DNA from: Aspidiotus rigidus
Lineage: Eukaryota > Arthropoda > Insecta > Hemiptera > Diaspididae
Direction: 5' to 3'
Assembly: GCA_035079385.1 (NCBI GenBank)
Contig: JAVHKY010000030.1
Coordinates: 992,001 to 1,056,000 of the forward strand
Length of the DNA stretch: 64,000 bases
Position 1 is the first letter of the stretch. Each line of letters begins with the position of its first letter. The notes beneath the pieces were generated by a model. The model did not search any database and was not told the origin of the DNA. It worked only from the letters and a program-made list of their open reading frames with translations. Positions 13,276-24,111 of the stretch are shown piece after piece. The position numbers and the translations under genes are program-made.

Positions 13276-13439
13276 AGTTAAAACCCGAAATTAGTAGCGG
13301 TCAAAACTAGTTTCCCCAAATGATTTTAGTCACAATCAGTTTTAACTAATGAATTCCAGAATCTACTGACGGTTTTAATTTTTCAGTAAATTCTAGTTTC
13401 AACTAAAAAGAATTATAATTCTTTGAGTTCAAACTGAGA

Positions 13440-14310
13440 CTCACCCATAAGGTACCACCTGGACGCGAAGGGGGGCACGCAGTGTGTCGCCTGTCCTCTG
13501 GCGGTGGCGTGTCCTGGAATGTAGCCGTGCTGTGCGCTAGCAGGTTTGTGATGGAGTGACAGGTGAATGTGCGGCACAGATTGGATGAGTGTGGAGAAGA
13601 ATGAATGATGAGACCTGGTCCTTTGCCATAGATCAGAGAAAACTCCGAGGCTAATTAAACCGTAGGGAAGAAAACCCTATACATTTATAAAAACCCACCT
13701 ATCTCCTTGCAGGTTAGGGCATGGGCTCAGAGGATAAGGGAAGGACAACCTCGACAGAAACTATTAACTGGTATAGGCAAACACATCTGCGTGGGGTTAC
13801 ATGCTGCTTTCCTAGCTTTCAAGTCTGAGTGTCCTCTCTTTTCTTGGCCCTGGTGGAGTTTCCACCAGTGATTCGGAAGGAGAACGAAAACTCTGATGAT
13901 GAAAACCTGGCTGTAGTGGCGAAGTCTGCGCCTTTTACTGTGAAAACCAAGCAGCTTGCAGGGAAAATATGGTTCTGCAAGATGATCTCGGAAGGCAGAA
14001 GCAGCTTTCTGGATGAAGCCTCACTGCACTGCGACAAATAACAAAGAACAACAGTTTTGGTACCATTTTGGATGCGGCAAGGCGGATCCTCCTACTGAGG
14101 CGCTCAGGCGGCAAAGGGGGGTCGGGAATGTTGTCCCCAAATGAGACAATGAGGCATACACAACAGCAACTGTAGGTGAAATAGTGCCCTAAGGGCCATA
14201 GTGGGTACGTGTACACCAGTTTGTAGCCATGAGAAAGAGAAGGTGACCGACAACTTCAAGAATATAGATATTGGCATATTTTGCAAATTGGATTTACACT
14301 TCTACTTTAT
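13440..14310. other. GC-richer inserted segment of unknown origin
   Basis: This stretch is visibly richer in G and C than its surroundings. It is flanked on both sides (13,270-13,440 and 14,460-14,580) by AT-rich sequence with degenerate AACTAGTTTT/AGTCAAAAGTAG motifs, which suggests insertion into one older repeat. I find no recognisable transposase, RT or Gag motif. The longest frames are about 70-90 codons and are not convincing. Confidence 0.35.
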
Positions 14311-14313
14311 ACA

Positions 14314-14480
14314 CTAGTCAAAAGTAAATTAAATGAGTCAATTTGCTTTTGTTGCCACCTTTATTATTATACAAAACTCGACGTTTCAACGCACCTCGTC
14401 GTCATCATCAGGAGAAAACCCATTTAATTTATAACTGCGTGTTTCTCACGGAAAAATAAAACTTTCTCTAGTCAAAAGTA
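14314..14480 (-). mobile_element. Truncated PLE-derived insertion with hammerhead motif and TSD
   Basis: A 13-bp direct repeat (CTAGTCAAAAGTA at 14314-14326 and 14468-14480) brackets 141 bases. The insert carries a hammerhead-type motif on the minus strand and a short inverted pair (AATTAAATG / CATTTAATT). Direct repeats of this length are typical of PLE target-site duplications. No coding sequence remains, so this looks like a 5'-truncated 3' end. One caveat is that the flanking DNA itself contains similar AGTCAAAAGTAG motifs. Confidence 0.55.
14377..14414 (-). ncRNA. Hammerhead ribozyme motif of PLE type
   Basis: Read on the minus strand the parts fall in hammerhead order. Stem I is CTC paired to GAG, and the core box is CTGATGA plus one extra T. 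Stem II is GACG paired to CGTT around an 8-nt loop. GAAA follows, then a minimal stem III (AC/GU with no loop), and the cleavage C precedes GAG. Such minimal stem III hammerheads are known from Penelope-like elements (Cervera and de la Peña) and often need two copies to cleave efficiently. The core bases look intact. Confidence 0.6.
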
Positions 14481-14715
14481 GTTTTCCTGACCGGATTTTT
14501 CACTAATTAACCCTAATTTTCACCAATAAAAATAGTTTTGACCAAAATTATTTCAGTTGGAACTAGTTCCAACTTTGAGAGCCGCACTTTATCCTGGAAT
14601 TTCCTGATTTTGGGTTCCAAAAGTAATATATCTATAGTTACCTGGTCCCAACTTGCCTGATTCTCTCTCATCTCCTGGACATGCCGATAACGTCAACATT
14701 TTTTTGAAGCCCCTT

Positions 14716-14779
<64 letters not shown>

Positions 14780-15223
14780 CGTGTAAATAGCTTGGAAGTC
14801 AGAATCAAGTCACCACTTTTCTTTCTTCTCAAATTTGAGCTCAAAGTTGGAAATCTTTTCGAGTTTCTCTCTCTCAAAGTACAAAGCTTCATCAAGGTCA
14901 TGTTTTCAAAGCCTCTTTTCTCATATAAAATTCGATGCTCAAAATTCTTTTCAGACCTTCATCCTCCTGTTTCAGATGAGGAGAATGTATTACTATCCTA
15001 AAATGGTTCTGTCCTACCAGATATATACCTCGGAAGTCGAAAGTTTTTCTAAATATGTATTTTCCTTGACTTATAGGTACAAGGCAACCTTCTTCCCCTT
15101 GAAAATCAAAATTTTTCTATGTAGATGTAATCAATATTACAAAATATAAAATTAGGGCGCATAAGATCTTTAATTAGGTTTTATCAACACTTTTTCATAT
15201 TTATCACTGAAATAATTCTAGGC
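14481..15223. other. Intergenic DNA with (TC)n microsatellite downstream of paralogue 3
   Basis: A (TC)n tract of about 25 units runs from 14,724 to 14,774. The rest is AT-rich with no supported gene. An ATTAAA hexamer on the minus strand (15169-15174) lies about 50 bases after the stop of paralogue 3 and is a plausible poly(A) signal. Confidence 0.5.
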
Positions 15224-18200
15224 CTATCCTGAAGTAAAAGGACGCAATGCTGGGCATCCCTCAGAACCAGTGGGGTGATTCACTTTTCTTGGTATAAATT
15301 GAAGTCCGGTCTCGCTCATCCGTTTGTTATAATAAACACAATCCAAACAGTTGTCATTAGGCCCTGGTCGCGGTTGTGTAGGTGATCGGCAAAGTTCGGT
15401 CCGGTGTCCAAAAAGCTTACAATTCATACATCGAGGTGGTTTCACAGAAGCATTCATATTTAGCTTCACTCCTAGTACTTCAATAGTGGGATTTTTCTCT
15501 ATCGCTTCTAGCAATGATTCACCCACATTTATAAACGCTATCTTCTTATTTGCGCTACCACCATAAGTGTATGGTTTGAATTCCACTTTTTTTGGTTGCT
15601 CTCCTAATTTTCTACGAATAGCATTATTGATATTCATAATACTGCAATTTTGTGGAACATTATCAATGCGAACTTTTGAAGAGAAACCTCTCCAAGGCAA
15701 AATATTGAGCATAGAAGACCTTTTCAGGATATTTCTTAAGTATTCGGCACCTTCAGGACTATCACAAAGAAGTAAAACATCGCCTGATGGATAAAAAATG
15801 GCTCGAGTGATGACTAGAGCTGACGAATTAATGCGCATTTTTCCTATTTCTTTGGTGACATCTATCATTGTATTTTTCGCTCTAATAAGCACCCCCAAAC
15901 TTTCATGGTGTGGAGGGAGATTTGATTCTCTTACAGTTGAACGTGGTCGATTTTCAGCGGTATTTCTTTCTTCAGAAACTTTTTCTTTCCCTTTCCTTGC
16001 ATCTGAGGAGCTGGGTTTATTAATAGGAAGCGCAGCAGATACATTAGGCAATATTTGGGACAGCGCCTCTTGAACAGTTGGGTTTCTTGCTCCAGGAGCA
16101 GATTTATCCGATGAAACAATACCTCTAGCCACCAAATAATCTTCAATGTACTTTTGTATGGCCGCCATTGCATTCTCATTCAAAACCTGCTCAGGGGGTA
16201 CAGATTGATGAGAAGCTGATGGAGTTGAAGTAACTGAATTGAATTTGTCGGAGCTCGCTATAGGCAAGGAGTGAACGTTTCTATTTAACGGTGTTTCATC
16301 ATTTAATTTTGCAGGTAATGTAGAATAAGGATGTGGAACTTGCTGAGACGTAGTCCTCATTGTAGGTGATTCTCCGTCAACCATTGCAGGCGGCGCGGAA
16401 TTTACAGAATGACCGGGCGGTAATGACAAAGGCACTCCTGGTCCATAATGTCCCATTGTGGGTGGTCTTTCAATAACGGATGAATTTGTTAAATCTCTTT
16501 GAGACTGCACAAAAGGTTCCGTTGACCCAAATTGGATGTTTCCAAACACTGGTAAACCTTGGATGAAATTGGGAGTAGTGTGGCTTAGCTGAAACTGTCC
16601 AAAGGGATGACGAGTGAAAGATACGTTTTCAGGAGAATTGATAATAGAACTGGAGCCAGGAAAATTATGTTTCTGAATTTGACTAGACGATCTGGCCAAT
16701 GACTGTTGATCATTAGTAACCAAAGGCATTTCTCTAAGGACAAATGGTCTTTGCTGGTAGTGTTCAAAAGGCTGACCAGTATTGTGAGTTGGATATGTTT
16801 TTTGAGCATCATTAATAATGGAGCTGGAGTCAGGAAGATCATATCTTTGAGTTTGACTCGGAGATCTGGACAGTGACGGATGAACATTTTTCATCGAAGG
16901 TATTTCCTCAGGGACAAATCGATTCTGCTGAATGCGTTCAGGAGGCTGACCAATATTACGAGTTGGATATATATTTTGAGCGGCATTACTAATGTTTCTA
17001 GGTTCAGGAAGAACATGTTCTGGAGTTTGACTTGGAGATTGGGATGGTGACAAATGATCATTTTTGATCAAAGGTGTTTTTTTAGGGACATATACCATTT
17101 TTGGAGAAAAGGTGGGATGAATTTGTTGAAATTGTTGTGATGGTTGATGGATACTTTCAGACGGATACAATTTGCTGGAGGCAACTACTGGAAGAGTGGC
17201 CAAAATTGGATCACCTTGTTTGAAAGATCTCATTCCTGGTGGACGATATTTATTTTGAGATTTTGAGGATTCTCCAGAAGAATGCGTAGGAGGCGAAGAA
17301 ACAATTGGATTCTGAGGTTGGAAATGTGTGAGCGCTTGCTCAGTCCGATTTTCTTCAACAGACTTTGGGTTGAGGATAGTTGTAGACATTGTAGAGGTAG
17401 AAGGTGTGACTTCCTTGTTGCCTTTAGGGGATTCTGTTAAGGAAGAGCCATTTATTGTAAGTGGAGGTGATTCCACAATGATACTTTCTGGAGATAAAGC
17501 AGCATTACGATCACCATTGAGTGCTTTTTCAGGAGGTTCCATATGAGCTTCTGCTAAATTTTCATTTTCATCAGACTCTTCTTTAGATGATACACGTCTT
17601 TTTAAAGCTTTCAAGACATATTCTCTCTTTGTTGGACAATTTTCATGATCAGTCTCATGATTTGTATCTCTTTGCTTTTCAAGACCTTCATTAAGATTGT
17701 TATAAGAGCAGCAGTCAAGACACAACTCATGATTCATAGGAGGGGGATGGTATTGCCCGCGGCAAAGTCTTGTATCATGACCAAGCAATTGACACCTTCC
17801 ACATCGATGAAGATCCAATAGAGTTTCAATCCGGCTAATTTTCCATCCTACAGGAATATCTGGAGACCAAGCCATTCTTCCCAATAATTTTGAACTCACT
17901 TCTAATTTGGCTATTTTTGTATTCTCATTGTCTTCAGAAATGGACAATTGTATCTGAGATGGTTTTTCATCGTACTTCTTAAGTACTATTTGAGAAATAT
18001 CTCTCACATTTATATCCTGAGGCAGGTCTTGTATTACAACTTCAAAATTCTTTGAAGAATCACTTTTAAGATCCAATTTTGGTTGTTCTTTTCTGCCTAC
18101 TTGCGAACAAATTTGAAGTCTACACGTATTTTTTTCTATTTGAATTTTTGCCGTGGCCTTCATGTGCTGCAGTAAAGAATCTCCAACATCAAGTAATACA

Positions 18201-21200
18201 ATTTTTGGGTTGTGCTTTCGTTTGACTTCATATGCCATATAATCTACACTTACAGGGATCTCGCTGAATTGATTTTCAATAATTGTGTTTATATCATCGT
18301 CAGTTATCTCCTCAGGAACATTGTGTATACAAACTATATGCGAGGAAAAATAAGTTGTTTCTATGCTAAGCCCTTCTAGTTTTTCTAGAATAGCCTCTTC
18401 TAAATTATAAACTCCTTCCTCAGAGTTACACTTTACAATCACCCCACTGTTGGTCAACCTTATAATATCAGTAACTCCATATGTTCTGGGAATGAGATCA
18501 CTTTTCTCAAGTTCAACAGCAGCGCGAACTCCTAGAGTCTTGGATGAGATGAGTAGAACATTTACAGATAAGTCGGAAGTTATGGTTTCATCTGATTCTT
18601 CAAGAGCATATTTAAGAGGCAAAGTGTCCCATTGTTCCTCTTCATTGTTGATAATATTTTCATCGACGGTAGCTGAAGGCACAATTTGATCATTGGATTT
18701 TACATCTGCTTCATTCCCAGATTCCGAGGACATTTCCCACGATTTTTTCTTAGATTTCTTCACCTCTTTCAGGCGTTCCCTTCGTTTTTTATTCTTTTTT
18801 GCTGCTCTTCTCCGATGCAAGGAGACACCTGCGCTGCCTGAGACACTTGGTGAGGATGGAGTTTCTTGGTCTTCATCAGCTTTATTTGAAATAGATTTAG
18901 AAGGCGACGTGGCTACCGACTCTGTCTTAATAGAGCCTTCTCTCAGTAAATGTGATTTACTATCGATTTTAAGGGGAGGTAACTGCTGAATTGATACGTC
19001 TTCTGTTTGAAGGCCAAACTTTTTCGTCAAATCTTCATTGCGAACAGTTTGTTGACTAGTTACTTTTTCGATTGTTTGTCCATTTATTGGATCAGTGGGT
19101 AATACTCCCTCATTGACAATGTTGGCCTTATCAACTTTGACATCAGAATTTACAAGATTTTTCTGCTGATAAGCCCGCTCATCTTGCCTCAAAGGTGGGC
19201 TCATGATTAGTACATCATTAGAGAGATTATGTTCATAATTGTCCTCTAAATCCCTCGCTCCAACTTCTTCCTGCACATCCGGCACCGATGAAGTAGGTGA
19301 CATTACAAAGTCTCCCTCCTCAATGAAATCCTCCTCTTCTTCTTCATCTAAAGTTTGTGAATAATACGAAGCACTCATCAAAACGACGTTGACTTCATAT
19401 CTTTCTTCTCGTAAGTGAATATAAGAAGATCCTTTTATTTTTTCTAATAATGAATCATTCACATCTAGCAGAGCTATTTTCTCCTGTTGTTTTCCGAGTA
19501 CTTCATAAGGAACAAATTGTATCAGAAATGCTATGTCAGAAAACTTTGATGTTATAGCAACGTCTACTTCTTCAAAAGTTATTACCTCTGGTAAATCATA
19601 TATGCAAACCACATTTGAAGAAAAATCAGTGAGTTCCACTTCAAGATCTTGAAATTCTTGCGAGATAGCCTCTTGTAAAGCTTCGGCGCCCTCTCTAGAG
19701 CTGCATTTTACCACAAGACCGCTGTTTGTTAACTTTACTATTTGAGTGGAACCAAAGTTTTTGGGTTCAATTTCACTTTTTTGTAGTTCTGCATACGCTT
19801 CAACTCCTATGAATTTAGATATAATCAACAAAATATCGCGAACAATTACGCGGCCTACAGAATTGTGGTCGTCATTGTCTTCATCTGAAAGAGCTGTACC
19901 GGGAACTGTTTGGATAGTTGAAGTTTGATCAGGGGGACTAACAATTTCGCGGCCAACAGAATTTAGGTCGTCATTGTATTCATCTGGAAGAGTTGTACCA
20001 GGAACTGTTTGGACAGTTGAAGTTTGGTCGTTTCTATCTTTCTCTTCTCCTGCAGTCGAATGGTACATTTTTTCTCGAGGAGATATTTGCTCAAACAAGT
20101 TCTCATCTTGAGGTGCAGTTTTAGTAGGTGACATTGTAAGAGAATCCTCATCAGTCCAGTCATCTTCTTCATCTTCAGCCTCCGAAGCCCATGTGCGCGT
20201 TATCTTTCGAGGAACAGGTATTTTGTTTCGCCTCTCCTCTGTATTACCAGAAGATCTGGTAGATGACACTTCATCATCAACATCAGTCGGATTTGAAAAC
20301 CTCATATTTGGGGGATTAGTTCTTGTTGTCAACGGCCCCACTTGCGTGGGAGTCGTTGGGTGCGGCAATGTTCCAAAAACAAGATTGTATGGTTGATGGT
20401 TTCGATTTGGTACTTCTCGGCCTAATGATGATGGTGTGCCGGCATTCTGGTACTGTCCTTCTCCACTCGGTGTTAAAGGTATACCAGCGTTCTGCAGGAG
20501 GAAAAGAAACTTATCGCGCTCTGCTTGTGATGTATTTGTAGGATTTTCACTTTCGACGATTTTGTCGCTAGCCGAGTTCTGAGTAATAGGTTGTTGGTCC
20601 TCCTCAGAAGAAAATGATTCTTTCGCCTCATCCGACAAAGGTTCTGAGGGTAGAGTTTGGTGCATTTTTTCCTCATCTTTTATTTTCTTTTGTTCCCGCA
20701 ATTTTTTCCTAGCGCTTTTCGTTAGACGGGGTGGATATTTCTTCGATGAAGATTTCACTCGAACACTTTTTTTTGGAGAATCATCCATCGAGTCTTCTAC
20801 AATTGTTGAATGTTGTAAAGTTTCTTTACTTTCAACGACTAGTGGTGTTATTGGAGTATTATCCTGGTTTCCATTTCTGTGAAATCCTGATGAAGACTCA
20901 GGTATAGGAGCTTCTTTTGTATCTAACTTATCTTTGTCTTTTGCAAATTCGCTAGCTTTTTCCGGAACTTCGTTCAACTGCACCTTCTCTTCAGGTCCAG
21001 ATTTCATAGATAATTCTTCTGGCTGAGTTTCCTTTAGGTGCTTCATTTTTCGTTCCTGCAAACGCTCTTTCAACCATTCATCCTTTTGGTCGGCTTCTGT
21101 TTCCATTTTTGGGGAAGAATTCATTCCTGAACCAGCTTTCAAAGCTTGGGCATAGGACTTGACCTGAGAAGACGATGTTTCTCCAACTCTAGCCGGACCC

Positions 21201-21254
21201 ACGGATGGTGAAGGTGTCTGAGCCGTATTACGAGACCATGGTTGTAAAGTAGGA
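15224..21254 (-). CDS. Gag-like zinc-knuckle protein, paralogue 3, extended (main exon)
   Basis: This is the longest intact frame in the window. It is read as the second coding exon after a TTCTAG acceptor (AG at 21255-21256). Residue numbers are for the frame opened at 21295. A SYAQALK motif lies near residue 50, and basic KSARKKLREQKK and RRRAAKKNKKRRE stretches suggest nuclear localisation or RNA binding. A first gag half-module (about 485-655) has no zinc cassette. A second full module (about 905-1160) ends in a complete cassette (about 1163-1225: RCGRCQLLGHDTRLC, CLDCC...NH...CP). Three 58-residue repeats occupy about 1400-1573. The terminal module (about 1790-1950) ends in a second intact cassette (about 1954-2010: RCMNCKLFGHRTELC, CLDCV...NH...CP). 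Acidic and Ser/Pro-rich linkers separate these parts. The extra half-module and the repeats account for most of the size difference from its siblings. It is Gag-like without any RT; a domesticated function is inferred. Confidence 0.78.
16574..17095 (-). repeat. Three in-frame 174-bp tandem repeats inside paralogue 3
   Basis: Within the paralogue 3 frame three consecutive units of about 58 residues share a common skeleton. It consists of VP/VL start, K(N)DH-type SP-rich stretch, SQxQ/SQTP, SSSIIN or NISNAAQ, then a (Y)PT(R/H)NxGQPxE block and QQxxF end. Because period and frame coincide, they arose by in-frame duplication and have since diverged. The third unit is the most degenerate. Confidence 0.7.
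19835..20033 (-). repeat. Two in-frame 33-residue tandem repeats inside paralogue 3
   Basis: Two adjacent units start DQTST(V/I)QTVPGT, continue with a DE(Y/D)NDD core and end SVGR(E/V)IV. The unit length is 99 bases, so the frame is kept. The repeats sit immediately N-terminal to the first gag half-module. Confidence 0.7.
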
Positions 21255-21483
21255 CTAGAACATAATTTAAAATAATCATTTGTACCCTTTGTCAAGAGTT
21301 TACCGAGTTCCGGCGGTCATCTAGTTGTAGTTTTCATGATACTGCGAGAATAAACATTAATTTAAATAGTAACATTATTTTCTTTAATTTTGAAATGAAT
21401 TAGTTGAAGGAGTGTCACAGGAGGAGGAATTTTTTAATCGCAAAAGAAGCAAATATTGGAACCGAAAAGAGCTACCTACTTAC

Positions 21484-21504
21484 ACTGTTTTTTTTGGTGG
21501 CATT
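21484..21504 (-). CDS. Predicted first coding exon of gag-like paralogue 3
   Basis: On the minus strand a TTTCAG acceptor (AG at 21505-21506) is followed by A, an ATG (21503-21501), codons for MPPKKT and two bases (GT). A perfect GTAAGT donor follows (21483-21478). Joined to the main exon, whose first base completes the codon GTT, the protein begins MPPKKTVPTLQPW and stays in frame. The intron is 229 bases (21255-21483). Phase, acceptor sequence and exon size parallel paralogue 2. No transcript evidence is available. Confidence 0.6.
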
Positions 21505-21506
21505 CT

Positions 21507-22457
21507 GAAACATAATCAAACAGTGCTAATTAGGAGTTGAACGTGTTTCACAACCATGGGAAACCAAGTTAAAACTTCATTTCTTTCGTGGATCAAAAAG
21601 CTCGAGTCCGCTTCTCTAAATTCATTCACTTACCCACAAACGCTATTTATTTCACCCAAAAGATGAATGATTGCAAGAATGCCACAAAAAATATGCATAT
21701 TTCAATTACGGTAATTAAAACAACGTAGGAAAACCGAAGACAAGAAGGGAATAGATCCCATGAGTTCTCCGATAAATTTACGTTTATTACATTTAACTAA
21801 ACTGTTTTAAGAGAACTATTTTACTTAGCACGAAACTCTCTACAGGCGTCAATCCATTTGTTCAAATACATCGCTTCTGCATGCTTCTCTTGTAATCAAC
21901 GTAGATAAATGTGAGTTGAAAATTCAAGTGCTAACAAATTTATAGGAATGCGGATAGTGATCGATATGCAAATATTGTGTGAGCAATGTCTTAATCTAAT
22001 CAGAGGCGAAATTTGTCAAAGATAAAGAGACTTTCGAGTTATTTATTGGCTCGCCAAAATAATTACACACGTACCAGACAAGTAAAGATTCGTGATTGGT
22101 TTTACAACAATAGAAATTCAATTCCTCCAGATGATTTTGCTAGACAACATGGAAAATTTCAAAGAAGGAACGACAGACGAATTACATAAGAGTGGAAGTA
22201 GCCATTCGTCGAAACTGTTGGGTCACTTTTTCGTAAAGGCAGCGCATCCAGATCAATGATCAACTTCCCTAGTAAACTCGGAAACTGGGAAAAATCGCAG
22301 ACAAAAGTAAGATATCAGTTCTTCAAGTACTCCGGTATTTCACCAGTTTCTACATTCTGTCTTGCAAATAATAAGTGAGTTCCAAAGCTTTCCGTCACCT
22401 GGTCACCCTAAACTCCTTCAATAGCAATGTCATTTATAGGGCTTCTTTGATCATAGG
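21507..22457. other. Intergenic DNA upstream of gag-like paralogue 3
   Basis: Probably contains the promoter and 5' UTR exon(s) of paralogue 3 (minus strand). It also holds a short plus-strand frame (21995-22189) described among the findings. Nothing else is recognised. Confidence 0.35.
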
Positions 22458-22636
22458 GTTGCCTACATAAAATAATAAAAGGACTTGTCCAGACGAGTCT
22501 ATCATAAACACAATAATGAGCTTGAAAGCACTGTCGTCTTAAAAAATTTTTTTACTAATACGACGATCGACGTTTCAAACGTACACACGTTCTTCTTCAG
22601 GAGTGCTTTCAAGCTCATTATTGTGTTGCCTACATA
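22458..22636 (-). mobile_element. Small PLE-derived insertion with inverted repeats, hammerhead and TSD
   Basis: A 12-bp direct repeat (GTTGCCTACATA at 22458-22469 and 22625-22636) flanks about 155 bases. Inside are perfect 24-bp inverted arms (22509-22532 and 22602-22625), with a hammerhead-type motif between them on the minus strand. No protein is coded. Partial inverted 3' copies are a known outcome of PLE retrotransposition, and the full element at 35.4 kb has the same inverted-plus-direct plan on a larger scale. Confidence 0.65.
22565..22603 (-). ncRNA. Hammerhead ribozyme-like motif of PLE type
   Basis: On the minus strand a CTGAAGA box (A in the variable seventh position) is followed by a strong stem II, AACGT paired to ACGTT around GTGT. 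Then come one T, GAAA, the minimal stem III CG, and the cleavage-site UC before GATC. The order and spacing match the compact hammerheads of Penelope-like elements. Two extra bases sit between the core box and stem II, so activity is uncertain. Confidence 0.5.
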
Positions 22637-22733
22637 TATATAAGTCCACATTTTTCATTCAAGAAATTTTAGAACTTTGAGATACTCGCCTAAATTCATC
22701 ATCAAAACTGCTCTAAAAATATCATTTTTTATG

Positions 22734-23670
22734 TCTACTAGTAAGTGACCTCATTTACATTTTAAGGCCACGCCTGCTTTGTGATAAAATTATGGCCAAG
22801 CTAGCCTAGAAAAGGCTCAATCGTATTAATGTATTGTATAGGCTTGGTGAACTACGTATCAGTTGAGTTATTCAGCTCATGTAGGGATATTAACATAGTG
22901 ACGTCATAATAATCCATGAAGGCTGTCTGTGACGTCATCAGCACGGTTTGGTCTCTCTCTCTCTCTTCCTTACTCTCCTCTATTTTCAACATCCATCACT
23001 CCGCTCGTAAGCCGTCAACAGTCTTCATTTAATAGCTCTAATAGTCACACTGCCTGCACGAGTCTTCTTCATACTAGACCTTCAGGTCACGGTTAATGAC
23101 GTGATAGTTCATTATGAAGGATACTGCAGGACCATTATGAAGGATACTGCAGGACTATTAGGGGGGACGGCAACTCGCGGAGGTGGTATAAACTTGCAAT
23201 TTCAGATTGCAGGATTCAGAGAACTTCAGGAAAGATACGAGACATGTCAAAAGCAAACGAAAAGGACTGCGAGTTTTTTTGTTATTTTTCTTTCTCAAAT
23301 TCAATATCACTAAATTTGATCAAGATCATTGATGACGTCACAAACAATTTACGCATACCAACATTTTTTGAGCCCAAGTATGCAAGGATCCCCGCTGGGA
23401 AGAAGAAATTATTTGTTACTGTTGAGGAAAAAATAGAGATCATGTTTCATATTATATCAGCTTTTGGGGCACGGAATGGCCTTGCAAGATTCTAATGTCG
23501 TTCCTGGAAGATCATCAGGGTAAAAGGAAGGGAAACAGACCTACGGTGGACATCATAAGAAGACAATTAATCAAAAATCCTCTGTCCCTCCTCTCTCAAG
23601 GCAGTATCTTACCAAGTCATGGATCACTATCCTAGAGTACGTGTACTAGGTTTTAGAAACAACACTTCTA
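22734..23670 (+). repeat. Dispersed repeat family RP1, copy A (internally deleted)
   Basis: It begins TCTACTAGTAAGTGACCTCATTT and shares ordered blocks with copies at 24.1-25.5 kb and 49.6-50.5 kb. These include the GGCCACGCCTGCTTTGTGATG block, CTCTCTTCCTTACTC, CACTCCGCTCGTAAGCC, a GATACGAGACATGTCAAAAGC block, and a 3' block ending at GTACGTGTACTAGGTTTTA. Copy A lacks the middle part seen in copies B and C. I find no coding capacity, so the element class is unknown (non-autonomous). Confidence 0.6.
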
Positions 23671-24111
23671 AAACTTCAAATTGTATCCAAAATTTTTCTG
23701 CGTTTCGACATTTTTTCAAATCTCTACTGATTTCTTTCTCCTAATTTCAGGATTTATGGCCATGCAAGATGGGCATATGAGACCTCAGCCTTCTTTCTCT
23801 ACACCACCGCGGTTGTGGGAAGTGGTAGCTGGACTTTCTGCTGGGACACGAGAAAATGTTGAGTTCTGCCACCAATACATACGCAAAAGCATGTGGGTGT
23901 TTCTTGCATTTACTGAGGACCCACTGGGCTATCCTAATCCCAAATTTTGTGGAATATGAAATACGATTGGTAGTTTTTGCGACGTCGCCGGATGTTTCTG
24001 ATTTTTATGACATTCAGTGCCGATCTAGACTCAGTTTTAAAATGGCTTATTGAGATGGTGGTGAGCGATTTTAAAGCGAGAGATTTTCTGCTAGAACCAA
24101 ATGAATGAAGA
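23671..24111. other. Spacer between repeat copies A and B
   Basis: A good splice-acceptor-like sequence (pyrimidine-rich, ending TTTCAG near 23,750) precedes a 92-codon plus-strand frame. The frame matches nothing I recognise, and I do not call it a gene. Confidence 0.3.

Noticed and set aside
14724..14774. (TC)n tract as a functional element
   Set aside because: A simple microsatellite. There is no evidence beyond the repeat itself.
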